Shown: in pieces, positions 8,347 to 16,737 of the stretch
Layout of the letters: each line of letters opens with the position of its first letter
Position numbering within the stretch: position 1 is the stretch's first letter
The notes under the pieces: model-generated
The model's database searches: none
The model's input: only the letters and a program-made list of their open reading frames with translations
What the model was told of the DNA's origin: nothing
Assembly: GCF_900142845.1 (NCBI RefSeq)
Contig: NZ_FSRU01000002.1
Coordinates: forward strand, 3,100,001 to 3,164,000
DNA: 64,000 bases
From: Paraburkholderia phenazinium
GTDB taxonomy: Bacteria > Pseudomonadota > Gammaproteobacteria > Burkholderiales > Burkholderiaceae
Direction: 5' to 3'
Position numbers and translations under genes: made by a program

Positions 8347-9708
8347 ATGAATTCAGCGCATCCTCCTCGTGTGGTCCGGCTCGGTGCCGGCGCCGGTTAT
8401 TCGGGCGACCGCATCGAGCCCGCAGTAGAACTCGCGATGCACGGCGCGCTCGACTATCTCGTCTTCGAATGCCTGGCAGAGCGCACCATTGCGTTGGCGC
8501 AGCAGGCGCGCCGCCTTGATCCCGAGAGCGGGTATGACCCGCTGCTTGAAGCGCGGATGCGGGCAGTGTTGCCGGTGGCGAAGCGCAATGGTGTGCGGAT
8601 TGTCTCCAACATGGGGGCGGCGAATCCGTTGGCCGCAGCGCGCAAGACGGCGGCGATTGCTCGCGAGCTTGGGCTTGCCGGTCTCAAGATCGCAGCGGTA
8701 ACGGGTGACGATGTGCTCGACGTGGTGCGGCAGGGTGATTACCGCTTTGAAGAATCCGGTGATCTTGTGGCCGCGTTCGATGAGCGGATCGTATCGGCCA
8801 ACGCGTATCTCGGTGCCGCGCCGATCGTTGCGGCGCTGCAGGCGGGCGCGGATGTCGTGTTGACCGGACGTGCTGCTGATCCTTCGTTGTTCACCGCGCC
8901 GTTGATTCACGAGTTCGGTTGGAGCTTCGACGATTGGGAACGGCTCGGGCAAGCCACCGTGGTCGGGCATCTGATGGAATGCGCCGGACAGATCACCGGC
9001 GGATACTTTGCCGATCCGGGCTTCAAGGACGTCGCCGGTCTCGCGCGGTTGGGTTTTCCGATTGCTGAAGTTGCAGAGGATGGCGCGGTGGTGATCACCA
9101 AGGTTCCGCACGCGGGTGGCTTCGTGACGGCGGCGACCTGCAAGGAACAACTGCTCTACGAGATCCACGATCCGCAGCGCTATCTGCAGCCCGATGTCGT
9201 GGCCGACTTCACGCAGGTGCGAATCGCAGAGGAAGCGAAGGATCGTGTGCGGGTGTCCGGCGGACGAGGCACGGCGCGCACGGCGACGCTCAAGGTCTCC
9301 GTCGCTTACGTTGATGGGTATATCGGCGAAGGACAGATTTCCTATGGCGGACCCGGCGCAGTGGCACGCGGACGACTCGCGTTGGAGATTGTGCGGGAGC
9401 GGCTGGTGATCACTGGCGTGGATGCCAGCGAGTTGCGCTTCGATTTGATCGGCGTGGATTCACTGTATGGATCGACACTCGGCAGCAGCAGCGGCGCGGA
9501 ACCCTATGAAGTGCGAGTACGAGTAACCGGCAGGACGGCGTCGAAGGCTGAAGCGGTTCGGCTCGGCAATGAAGTGGAAACGCTTTATACGAACGGTCCT
9601 GCGGGCGGCGGCGGCGTGACTAAAAATACGCGCGAGGTTGTGGCGGTGCAATCGGTTCTGCTGCCACGTGACCAGGTGAAGCCGACGTTCGAGATCGTGG
9701 AGGTTTGA
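8347..9708 (+). CDS. Acyclic terpene utilisation AtuA-family protein (DUF1446)
   Basis: A 453-residue DUF1446/AtuA-type protein: VVRLGAGAGYSGDRIEPAVELA at the start, then YLVFECLAERTIALAQQ, NMGAANPLAA, ADVVLTGRAADPSLFTAPL, GHLMECAGQITGGYFADPG and LYTNGPAGGGGVTK. AtuA is needed for citronellol/geraniol degradation in Pseudomonas, but its paralogues occur in many carboxylate pathways and the reaction here is not known. It is followed one base later by a 103-residue gene matching the C-terminal domain that is fused to AtuA in other organisms, so the two products likely form one complex. With a CitMHS carrier upstream, a hydroxylated or branched dicarboxylate substrate is plausible. Confidence 0.88.
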   Translation: MNSAHPPRVVRLGAGAGYSGDRIEPAVELAMHGALDYLVFECLAERTIALAQQARRLDPESGYDPLLEARMRAVLPVAKRNGVRIVSNMGAANPLAAARKTAAIARELGLAGLKIAAVTGDDVLDVVRQGDYRFEESGDLVAAFDERIVSANAYLGAAPIVAALQAGADVVLTGRAADPSLFTAPLIHEFGWSFDDWERLGQATVVGHLMECAGQITGGYFADPGFKDVAGLARLGFPIAEVAEDGAVVITKVPHAGGFVTAATCKEQLLYEIHDPQRYLQPDVVADFTQVRIAEEAKDRVRVSGGRGTARTATLKVSVAYVDGYIGEGQISYGGPGAVARGRLALEIVRERLVITGVDASELRFDLIGVDSLYGSTLGSSSGAEPYEVRVRVTGRTASKAEAVRLGNEVETLYTNGPAGGGGVTKNTREVVAVQSVLLPRDQVKPTFEIVEV

Positions 9709-9709
9709 G

Positions 9710-10021
9710 ATGAAGTTGCGAGAATTCGCGCATTCGCGAACTGGGGATAAGGGCAATACGCTGAACGTATCGGTGATCTGTTACGACGAGCGGGACTACG
9801 CCCACTTGCTAATGCATGTCACTGAGGAACGGGTGAAGGCTCACCTTAGCGACGTCGTGCACGGTGACGTCACGCGCTATACATTGCCGCTGATCAGTGC
9901 GATGAACTTTGTTCTGAGAGATGCGCTAGGTGGTGGTGTGACGCGTTCCCTTGCGCTCGATGCGCATGGCAAGTCGCTTAGTTCGGCGTTACTGGATCTG
10001 GAGATACCCGAGCGGGAATAA
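9710..10021 (+). CDS. AtuA-like ferredoxin-fold subunit
   Basis: A 103-residue protein beginning MKLREFAHSRTGDKGNTLNVS, the hallmark of the ferredoxin-fold domain found at the C-terminus of fused AtuA proteins (R.GDKGN..N). It also has YTLPLISAMNFVLRDALGGG near the middle. The start lies one base after the DUF1446 stop (TGAGATG), so the pair is cotranscribed and probably translationally coupled. No independent catalytic role is known. Confidence 0.88.
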   Translation: MKLREFAHSRTGDKGNTLNVSVICYDERDYAHLLMHVTEERVKAHLSDVVHGDVTRYTLPLISAMNFVLRDALGGGVTRSLALDAHGKSLSSALLDLEIPERE

Positions 10022-10051
10022 ACCCCTGCGGCCGTCCTCATGCGCGCTTCC

Positions 10052-10636
10052 CTATTTCCGTGAAGCACGCGTGCGCGGCGCCGGTTCCCTGACCCTCGTG
10101 TTGCCGCGCGTCGTGGCCGCGACCTTCGGTTTCCCGCGCAACAAAGACCAGGCGAGCGCGCCCAGCCCCACTCCCATCAGCACGCAAACCACGCCACCAC
10201 CCAGGTCCCCCTTCCAGTCACCGTTGTCGACCGCCTCGCTTCTGCGTGCCCGCGTTGCATCGCTGGGCGACACGCGCAAGGTAGCCGCTACCTGCCGGTC
10301 GCAGAAGCGCTTGATGAGGGCCGACGCTTCGCTCGCACTCATGAGATCGACTTGCGAGCGGGTGTAGGTCGGCGAGTCGTCGGGCGACCAGATGTCTTCG
10401 AAGTGTTGCGCGAGTCCCGCCCCGTAACTGAAGTCTGCCGTCATCTGCCACGATGCATCGTTCTTGCTATAGCGAAGCTGAGCGGTGCATCGGTCCAGAT
10501 GGGCGGCCACCATAGGCCAATTGCGCGCCTGTAGCAGCGTGACTGCGTCGTGGAAGACAAACACACCGATCAGCAGAAACATCAGTCCGAACAGACTCAG
10601 GATCGCGGAGCGCAGGCAAGAAAACAGGAATTTCAT
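10052..10636 (-). CDS. DUF3592-like membrane protein
   Basis: A 194-residue protein with an N-terminal membrane segment (AILSLFGLMFLLIGVFVFHDAV), an extracytoplasmic domain with FSYGAG and YTRSQVDLMSASEASALIKRF, a second membrane segment (LGGGVVCVLMGVGLGALAWSLL) and a basic tail. This two-span layout around a small periplasmic domain is that of DUF3592 proteins, whose role is unknown. It is convergent with the AtuA operon and divergent from the retron module. Confidence 0.7.
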   Translation of the reverse strand: MKFLFSCLRSAILSLFGLMFLLIGVFVFHDAVTLLQARNWPMVAAHLDRCTAQLRYSKNDASWQMTADFSYGAGLAQHFEDIWSPDDSPTYTRSQVDLMSASEASALIKRFCDRQVAATLRVSPSDATRARRSEAVDNGDWKGDLGGGVVCVLMGVGLGALAWSLLRGKPKVAATTRGNTRVREPAPRTRASRK

Positions 10637-10742
10637 TGTTGCAGGTGTAGTGACGGATTGGCTGGCGCGTCAAAGGATATCCCGAAATTGCTCGACACCC
10701 CTAAGCATTGACACAGGTTCCTCGCTCGACTATCGTCAGCTC

Positions 10743-10908
10743 GCGGGACAGCGGGTCAAGCTCGCCAAGGGACAGGCAGTCGATGTTCCCGGCACTACGG
10801 GGTTACCCCGTGGATCAGCATGATCTCCGCAGTTCGTCGCATGAGCCCGCGTTGCGCGGTGCGCAAATCAGCTCACGCAGCACCAGACGCGTTGACTCGC
10901 TGGCCCGC
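10743..10908 (+). ncRNA. Candidate retron msr-msd RNA
   Basis: The DNA just upstream of the reverse transcriptase can fold like a retron primer-template RNA. Bases 10743-10759 pair with 10892-10908 over 17 positions with one A-G mismatch and one G-U pair, matching the a1/a2 repeats. The next base, G10760 in an AAGC context, sits where the branching guanosine is expected. Inside are a GGGACA/TGT(T)CCC hairpin (10769-10790) and an ACGGGG-TTA-CCCCGT hairpin (10797-10811). A nested hairpin TGAGC...TTGCGC-GGT-GCGCAA...GCTCA (10842-10875) would be the msd core. The element ends 13 bases before the preferred transcriptase start. Built by eye from pairing; no energy calculation was done. Confidence 0.72.
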
Positions 10909-10921
10909 CTCCTCTAACGCT

Positions 10922-12259
10922 ATGCGCTTATCGTCGCTCCAACACGTTACCTACGCCATCGCCGACGCCATGCTTGCCGGGCCGGCGGAACCTGACTCGA
11001 TTGTCGAGCGCATGACCCGTTGTTTAGGCGGTCGTTCGGAATGGATGCGGGGATTGGCACGCAAGGTTGCGAAGCGTTTCGGCGCGCGCTGGGATAGTGT
11101 CGATCGTAAAGAAGTGTCGATGGTTATTGCAGGCACAGCGGGGTTTGTTGCCGCTTGGCAAAGCGATATACGACCTGTGATCGCGCAGGTGCTGCGCCGG
11201 CCTCCCACGCAACAACCGCCGCCACCGAGTTTGCGCGAGGTCGCGCTGCCGCAGTTGCCGACGCTTGGCGATCTGGCTTCCTGGCTGGAAGTAGAGCCGG
11301 CTGATCTCGAGTGGTTTGCGGATCGCTGGCGTGTCATGCCGCAGAGTGCAGGCACGCCGCTTCATCACTATTCGTACAAGGCAATCGAAAAACGCGACGG
11401 CCGATGCCGGCTGATCGAAATGCCGAAGTCGCGCTTGCGGAGCATGCAGCGCAAGATTCTTCATGGTCTGCTTGAACGGGTGCCGCCGCACGATTGCGTG
11501 CATGGGTTTCGCAAGGGCCGCAATACCGTGACGTATGCGGCGCCGCATGCGGGTAAGGCCGTAGTGGTTCGATTCGATCTTGCGGATTTCTTTGCGTCCG
11601 TGCATGCCCCGCGCGTTCATGCGTTGTTGCGAACGCTGGGATATCCGCAGGAGGTCGCGCGGGCGTTGACTGCGGTGTGTACGAATCGGGTGCCGAGTGC
11701 GCGTCTGCTGGCGGCGGATGTGCGGGGCAAGATGGAATGGCAGGAGCGGCAGCGGTATCGCACGAGGCATTTACCGCAAGGCGCGCCCACGTCACCGGCG
11801 TTCGCCAATCTCTGCGCGTTTCGGCTCGACCTTCGGCTCGCGGGTCTCGCACGTGCGCTCGGGGCCACTTACACACGCTATGCGGACGACCTGGCGTTTT
11901 CAGGTGATGAGGATCTGGCGCGGGTCGTCGAGCGTCTGTCGATTCGTGTCGCGGCGATTGCGCTTGAGGAGGGATTCTCGATCCAGTTCCGCAAGACACG
12001 CGTGATGCGGCGCGGTGCCAGGCAGCACCTGGCAGGGGTTGTGGTGAACCAGCATCCGAACCTGGCACGGAGCGAGTTCGATACGCTCAAGGCGATTCTG
12101 ACGAACTGCGTTCGACATGGCGCCGCTTCGCAGAACCGCGCGGGTCACGCGGATTTTCGCGCCCACTTGCAGGGACGGGTTGCGCAGGCGGTGATGTTGA
12201 ATGCCGCGCGGGGGGCGAAGTTGAAGGCGATTTTTGAGCGGATCGGGTGGTCGGAATAA
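10922..12259 (+). CDS. Retron-type reverse transcriptase with N-terminal extension
   Basis: A 445-residue reverse transcriptase from ATG 10922. The polymerase core carries FDLADFF (metal-binding D219), HLPQGAPTSPAFAN (Q286 region) and YTRYADDLAFSG (YADD, residues 320-323). Next come KTRVMRRGARQHLAGVVVN in the place of the retron VTG motif and a thumb region. Residues 1-130 are an extra N-terminal part, followed by LEVEPADLEWFADRWRV and a KRDGRCRLIEMPKSRLR segment, as in myxobacterial retron enzymes such as Mx162. An in-frame ATG at 10820 would run through the candidate msr-msd RNA, so 10922 is preferred. No toxin gene is linked, so any effector activity may lie in the N-terminal extension. 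Confidence 0.9.
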   Translation: MRLSSLQHVTYAIADAMLAGPAEPDSIVERMTRCLGGRSEWMRGLARKVAKRFGARWDSVDRKEVSMVIAGTAGFVAAWQSDIRPVIAQVLRRPPTQQPPPPSLREVALPQLPTLGDLASWLEVEPADLEWFADRWRVMPQSAGTPLHHYSYKAIEKRDGRCRLIEMPKSRLRSMQRKILHGLLERVPPHDCVHGFRKGRNTVTYAAPHAGKAVVVRFDLADFFASVHAPRVHALLRTLGYPQEVARALTAVCTNRVPSARLLAADVRGKMEWQERQRYRTRHLPQGAPTSPAFANLCAFRLDLRLAGLARALGATYTRYADDLAFSGDEDLARVVERLSIRVAAIALEEGFSIQFRKTRVMRRGARQHLAGVVVNQHPNLARSEFDTLKAILTNCVRHGAASQNRAGHADFRAHLQGRVAQAVMLNAARGAKLKAIFERIGWSE

Positions 12260-12351
12260 AGTGCGTCGACGCTCTCGCGATGCATAGAGCATCACGTCAT
12301 GACCCGGATTTCTCATTCGATCTTTTTGCTGGCATGATGCCCGACAGATCA

Positions 12352-13242
12352 ATGACGCCCTCCAGGTTCATGCTTCTCAAACAACATCAACGATTCGCGC
12401 AACTGATATTCGGGGCTGTCGTGCTAGTGGGCCTGTGCGATGCGCCATGCGCGAGCGCAGCGGCCGCTACGTTGCCCGCGCAAGCCCGAGACCTCCCAGC
12501 CGCCGGCACGACCTGGTGCTACAGCATCGGCGCAGGGCGCGTAACGCCCATGACGCTCACAGGCGTGACATCCAACATTGCGAGCTACGAAGCCGGCGGC
12601 GGTAGTGCGCCGATCAAGATCGACGAACAGGTCGACACCTACTCCACGCTCAACGCCACTCGCCACGGTCAGCGCAGACTCCTGGACTTTCCGGTCGTGA
12701 AGGACAAGCGATGGTCGGACGAGTTCGACGAAACCGTGACTTCGCAACTCGGCCACGACGCGTCATGGCAATACCACTACCATGCAGTCGCGCTAAGCCA
12801 GGTCGGCGCGACACAGAAACTGAAAGTGGGTGCGGGCACCTTCGATACGTTCGTGATCGAGCGGACGACTGCGTGGACCAAAAGCGATCCTCACTCGTCG
12901 AGTGCGATGCTGCACGCGCAACATTGCGACGATGCATCGTGCTCGGTTTCCGGATTCAGCAAGGAAGTGTTCTGGTATGCGCCTTCGATCGGGCGAGCCG
13001 TGTTGCGTGCGTATACGCAAAGCGGTGATTCCAGCTATGTCGCCAATCAAACGCCCGACGACATGCTGCACGACGCCGGGACACTCGTGACCGAGCTGGT
13101 CGGCTATGGCGACAATGCAACGTGTGCGGCGCCCCATGCGTCATTGCAGGCAAGAACGCCATCGAGTCCGTGGTATGGCTTTGCGCTCTGGTCCAACGAT
13201 ACGTGGGAGTTTCTGATGACGCGGGATATGGCGCGGGAGTGA
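12352..13242 (+). CDS. Secreted protein of unknown function
   Basis: About 296 residues. The preferred start leaves a short polar stretch, then a signal peptide (FAQLIFGAVVLVGLCDAPCASAAAATLPA) with a likely cut after CASA. The mature part has repeated beta-like segments, an isolated CDDASC pair and a W-rich end (SPWYGFALWSNDTWEFL). I do not recognise the family. It lies 92 bases after the retron enzyme on the same strand, but its export signal makes it an unlikely retron effector. Alternative starts at 12334 or 12370 cannot be excluded, as none has a strong ribosome binding site. Confidence 0.65.
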   Translation: MTPSRFMLLKQHQRFAQLIFGAVVLVGLCDAPCASAAAATLPAQARDLPAAGTTWCYSIGAGRVTPMTLTGVTSNIASYEAGGGSAPIKIDEQVDTYSTLNATRHGQRRLLDFPVVKDKRWSDEFDETVTSQLGHDASWQYHYHAVALSQVGATQKLKVGAGTFDTFVIERTTAWTKSDPHSSSAMLHAQHCDDASCSVSGFSKEVFWYAPSIGRAVLRAYTQSGDSSYVANQTPDDMLHDAGTLVTELVGYGDNATCAAPHASLQARTPSSPWYGFALWSNDTWEFLMTRDMARE

Positions 13243-13326
13243 GTCTTTTGAGTTCGGCGGCGCGATGCTGGGCACAGGTCTCCAACGAGGGGTTCAATAC
13301 ATCCGTTGTACTGAACGCTCGCTTTC

Positions 13327-14001
13327 CTAGTCATCCCCGTTGGTAAATAGCTGCTCGCAACCATCCGGTCGCACGACTTTCTTCCTCGTCTGCAGATCCC
13401 AGATGCCCGGGTACGAGTCATCCGTACAGTCCATTGATCCGTTGGCGCTCACGTATCGTCCATCAGGAGAGATTCGCCCGGGCATTGAATCGTCGTAGTC
13501 AAAGCCCTCTTCCTGAATCTTTTCGAAGCGCTTCCCCGGCATATACATACCCTGGAAATCCGCAAGCGGAGTCGTCTTGCCGAGTCGCGCCACGGTCGCC
13601 GCGAAGGTGAGAGGACCGGCGCTGACTGCGTCGAGGGACAGGTAAATATTCTTCTTGAGATTCACGTCGACGACAAAGCCCACGCGGGCTGGAATCCGCG
13701 AGGCGGAGACCTTCCCACCGCGGCATGCGAGGACGTCGGCGACGCTCACGTAATCAACGTCCGAAAGCAGAATGACCTGCTTGTTCCAGTTCAGGTGCGG
13801 CGAGATGTTCTTGATTTGCCGGTCAAGTGCGCATTGCGTGGCGCCGTTGTTCGCGTCGACGAGCGCGACGGAATGACTCGACTCCACGTACTTGACTGAG
13901 GCCAGTTGGTCCGCGTGAGCGCCAATCGACGATGCGCATGCGAGGAGGGAGAACAGGGAAGCTGCTAATGGTAGGAAGAGGGTTTGCATGTCGTCGCTCA
14001 T
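13327..14001 (-). CDS. Secreted protein of unknown function
   Basis: A 224-residue protein starting MSDDMQTLFLPLAASLFSLLACASSIGAHA, a signal peptide whose ATG overlaps the TGA of the upstream gene (ATGA). A second ATG at 13989 (MQTLF...) is equally plausible. The mature protein contains LACRGGKVSASRIPARVGFVVDVNLKKN and a C-terminal part with DGRYVSANGSMDCTDDSYPG, suggesting a beta-propeller-like or disulfide-containing periplasmic protein. The C-terminal ISPDGRYV...CSA/CTDDS pattern recurs in the protein encoded at 32501-33556. It is last in the minus-strand chain of small genes downstream of the type VI cassette. Confidence 0.65.
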   Translation of the reverse strand: MSDDMQTLFLPLAASLFSLLACASSIGAHADQLASVKYVESSHSVALVDANNGATQCALDRQIKNISPHLNWNKQVILLSDVDYVSVADVLACRGGKVSASRIPARVGFVVDVNLKKNIYLSLDAVSAGPLTFAATVARLGKTTPLADFQGMYMPGKRFEKIQEEGFDYDDSMPGRISPDGRYVSANGSMDCTDDSYPGIWDLQTRKKVVRPDGCEQLFTNGDD

Positions 14002-14504
14002 TTCTCTGAGCCGTGTGGTCCATAAGACTTTCCATCGAAGGTGTAACGCTTCGAGGCGTTGCCGGACGCAGTGCCCGCCAGAATGATCACGTCCGCCAAA
14101 CCGTTGTGAGACTTCGCGGAAGGTGACAGGGCGTAGCCGCCGGTCGAGAGGATCACCGTCGCGCCCAGGCCTATCCTGTCTTCGACGAGCCATATCGGTC
14201 CCAAGGCGGCGCCCCAACCGCAGGCATCGGCGGTCGTGACGAACCATGTTGTCGTTGATTGATCGGTGGAGAGCGAAACCGCTTTCCCCTTGATCTTGCA
14301 CGCCAGGCTTTTGAAGGCCCCGAATGACTTGTCGACCGTCACCTTGGCGGCGACTTCCTGAGGAACGGGCCCGAGATCCCCGCTCTCGATCGAGGTGGCC
14401 GATTCAGCACAGTAAACCGAACGGGTCAGCAACATCGTTGCCAGAAATACCAGTGCAAGTCGCATGAGATGAGTTCGCGTGATGGTTTGTCGGGGCTGGG
14501 TCAT
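13998..14504 (-). CDS. Periplasmic protein of unknown function
   Basis: A 168-residue product. The internal start at 14465 (MRLALVFLATMLLTRSVYCAESA) gives a textbook signal peptide; the ATG at 14504 adds 13 residues and has AAGGAG about 13 bases upstream. The mature part contains LACKIKGKAVSLS and TTADACGWGAALGPIWLVED, with two cysteines that could pair. No family recognised. It starts six bases after the stop of the preceding gene and overlaps the next one, so it is part of an operon. Confidence 0.65.
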   Translation of the reverse strand: MTQPRQTITRTHLMRLALVFLATMLLTRSVYCAESATSIESGDLGPVPQEVAAKVTVDKSFGAFKSLACKIKGKAVSLSTDQSTTTWFVTTADACGWGAALGPIWLVEDRIGLGATVILSTGGYALSPSAKSHNGLADVIILAGTASGNASKRYTFDGKSYGPHGSEK

Positions 14505-14510
14505 GCTACG

Positions 14511-15455
14511 TTAATTCATCTCCTTCGCGTGTGCCCGTATTTGCCCTTCCAGCCAGAACGGCGGAATGTCCTTGATAAGAGGATCGCCCCACTTCAACGG
14601 CGCCCAGCTCTTTCCGCCGTCCTCGGAATGGACGATCAAGGGGCCGTCGTCGAGCGCGAGCGTGCTGTCGACCGCGGCAAGCCAGATATGCTGATCGTCG
14701 GCCACATAGGCACTCACGAGTTCAGAGATCTGTTCGGGTAGTTTCACGACCGACCAACGCGCGCCGTCGTTCGAACGCAGCAGCGTGGTCTCGGTCGATC
14801 CCACGATCCACCAGTGCCCTTGCGGGGACCATCCAAGCTCGACGAGGTTGTCGGGATTTCCCAAGTCGGTCGATGCCACGATTCGGCAGGACTCCGGTTC
14901 AATCTTCACCGTCCGATAGCGGGTGTCCGATGGCTCATTGCTCACGAAGGTAAGCAGACCGATCAGCGGTCCGCTTGAATCGACAAAGCGGATACTCGTG
15001 CTCTTCAACAACTCGAGCGCGCGAGCATCTTTCGCCTGGAACCCCAGGCTTTTCAGCGTGAGCGTGCACGTCTCTTTGCCTTCAGCGATGCGAAACGCCC
15101 TTCCCGAAACGTCGGGCTCGATCCGGTAGTGAGGGCCCAGGATCACCCGCTCGAGCTTGTGGTCGTCTGCGATGAGGCGTCCAGTGTCAGCGGAGAGAAT
15201 CTTGTCGCCGATATAGAACCTGCCGTGACTGTCCGTCGCGATCTGCGGCCAAAAGGCACCGCCGCGATCGTCGACACGAATCGACTTGCCGTCTTTCAGA
15301 TCGAACTGGATGTATGAGCCGGACTGCTGCTCGATCTTGAGGCGCCCGATATCCAACTGTTCGACCGGATTGGCGAGCGCCGAGGACTGAGCCAGCGGCG
15401 ACACGAGAGCCGCCATGAGACAGGCGACGATCATAGGCTTGCGGAATTGCATCAT
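14511..15455 (-). CDS. Secreted beta-propeller-like protein with BNR/Asp-box motifs
   Basis: A 314-residue exported protein (MMQFRKPMIVACLMAALVSPLAQSSALA signal). The C-terminal half has two Asp-box-like turns, LRSNDGARWSVVKLP and VHSEDGGKSWAPLKW, typical of BNR repeats in sialidase-like propellers. The N-terminal half carries an IATDSHGRFYIGDK blade-like segment. It lacks any recognisable sialidase active site, so a structural or ligand-binding role in the periplasm is more likely than an enzymatic one. It belongs to the same minus-strand chain behind the type VI effector genes; whether it is an immunity or accessory factor is unknown. Confidence 0.65.
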   Translation of the reverse strand: MMQFRKPMIVACLMAALVSPLAQSSALANPVEQLDIGRLKIEQQSGSYIQFDLKDGKSIRVDDRGGAFWPQIATDSHGRFYIGDKILSADTGRLIADDHKLERVILGPHYRIEPDVSGRAFRIAEGKETCTLTLKSLGFQAKDARALELLKSTSIRFVDSSGPLIGLLTFVSNEPSDTRYRTVKIEPESCRIVASTDLGNPDNLVELGWSPQGHWWIVGSTETTLLRSNDGARWSVVKLPEQISELVSAYVADDQHIWLAAVDSTLALDDGPLIVHSEDGGKSWAPLKWGDPLIKDIPPFWLEGQIRAHAKEMN

Positions 15456-15505
15456 GCGGATCTTTGCCGATGCTCAACTGCCAGCATGGCGGGCAAGAAT
15501 CGATC

Positions 15506-15847
15506 TCATCGTGTGAACCACTTAAAGATCGCAGCAAGAATGACCGCGACGACGAACAGCAAAGCCATCATCCTGTAACGCGCCTTCGGACTGAGCGGCG
15601 CAGCTTTACCGCTCGCGCCGGCTGCATCACGAACAGCCGTCGGTACACTCACAATGGTTGCGATCAGAAAGACCAGCAGCACGTCTGAGAACTGCCACTC
15701 CACCGTCCCAGCGGACATGTTCAGGTTGCCACGGAAAACCATGTTCACGATGCAGACGATCGCGCCAGCAGCGGAGAATTTGGCCAGGGAGAGCAGCCAT
15801 TTGCTGCTGGGGATGTCTTTCTTTGTCGCTTCTATTCCTTGGGGCAT
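15506..15847 (-). CDS. Small inner-membrane protein, three predicted spans
   Basis: A 113-residue protein with hydrophobic segments near residues 21-40 (LAKFSAAGAIVCIVNMVF), 54-70 (FSDVLLVFLIATIVSVP) and 93-110 (MMALLFVVAVILAAIFKWF), and a basic loop between the last two. No family recognised. It lies between the methyltransferase and propeller-like genes on the same strand. Such small multi-span proteins are common as immunity proteins to membrane-acting toxins, but no toxin here is assigned to it. Confidence 0.6.
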   Translation of the reverse strand: MPQGIEATKKDIPSSKWLLSLAKFSAAGAIVCIVNMVFRGNLNMSAGTVEWQFSDVLLVFLIATIVSVPTAVRDAAGASGKAAPLSPKARYRMMALLFVVAVILAAIFKWFTR

Positions 15848-15922
15848 GCAGCGGGGTCTCCGTTAGAAGTTGATTGTGTCAAACAAGGGTGCCGTTTTCG
15901 GCTTCGACGTGCCACTGCACGA

Positions 15923-16699
15923 TCACGGCTGCCCGATGATCAGTCGCAGTGATCCATCAAACAAGGGCTGCGTGCGAAGCGACCCATACTGCGCATCCCA
16001 CGCCCCATCCTTGAGGTCGCGGCTCAGTCGATCGACAAAGCGCTCCTCGACGCCCGCCTCGACGAAACTCCACGCGGAGTTGGCGCGTCGTGCGCCGGGT
16101 TCGAGCAGTCTCTCCGGTCTGCCGTAATAGGCTTCGCTGAATCCATCCGTACAGTTCAGCGAAATCTCCACCGGCTGAACGATCGTCTGCCCTCCCAAGC
16201 CCTCAACGATTGCAGAGATGGGTGGATATCGCCGTGCCTCGACCGCAATCATCTCGGGCGCGTACGTCGCCAGCCACGAGCAATCCAGTCGAGCGGGATC
16301 GCAGGTTAGAATCAGAACGGCGCCACGTGTGACACGCCGCATTTCGGCGAGCCCGGCCTTAAGGTCCGGCCATTGATGAACCGTGAACGTGGCCATGCTT
16401 GCATCGAAGCTGGCGTCGGCGAAGGGCAGGCTTTGCGCTACCCCGTCGATTGCAACGGGCAGGTGTGCCGGCCGTTGCGCGCGCATGGAAGCCGACGGTT
16501 CGACCGCCACGACATTGCGGTCCACAGGCTCATACGATCCGGCGCCGGCACCGACGTTGAGAACCGAACGGGCATCGCCGAGTGCGTTCCGGATGAACCC
16601 CTCAATGTGGGGATCAGGTTGCCGGTATGAGGTGTAACCAATCCCTATCGTGCCGTAGTTGGCATCACCTGCGCTGCCGTCGTTAAATCTGTTATTCAC
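15923..16699 (-). CDS. Class I SAM-dependent methyltransferase
   Basis: A 258-residue methyltransferase of the UbiE/Methyltransf_11 type. Motif I is VLNVGAGAGSYEP near residues 46-58, the acidic motif II is VVAVEPS, and the motif IV region is LPFADASFDASMATFTVHQWPD, with ALAEMRRVTRGAVLILTCDP after it. The N-terminus YGTIGIGYTSYRQPDPHIEGFI is the usual lead-in of this group. The substrate cannot be predicted. It is embedded among secreted-protein genes of the type VI-linked chain. Confidence 0.87.
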   Translation of the reverse strand: MNNRFNDGSAGDANYGTIGIGYTSYRQPDPHIEGFIRNALGDARSVLNVGAGAGSYEPVDRNVVAVEPSASMRAQRPAHLPVAIDGVAQSLPFADASFDASMATFTVHQWPDLKAGLAEMRRVTRGAVLILTCDPARLDCSWLATYAPEMIAVEARRYPPISAIVEGLGGQTIVQPVEISLNCTDGFSEAYYGRPERLLEPGARRANSAWSFVEAGVEERFVDRLSRDLKDGAWDAQYGSLRTQPLFDGSLRLIIGQP

Positions 16700-16737
16700 G
16701 TGACTAGTCCTTTTCTTTCGTTAGACGAAGGGATCCG

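Noticed and set aside
10820..10921. Upstream ATG of the reverse transcriptase adding 34 residues
   Set aside because: These codons coincide with the msd hairpin and a2 repeat of the candidate retron RNA, and the added residues are low-information and Arg-rich.
12352..13242. The gene after the reverse transcriptase as a retron effector
   Set aside because: It has a clear export signal, which does not fit an intracellular retron toxin, and is separated by about 90 bases.
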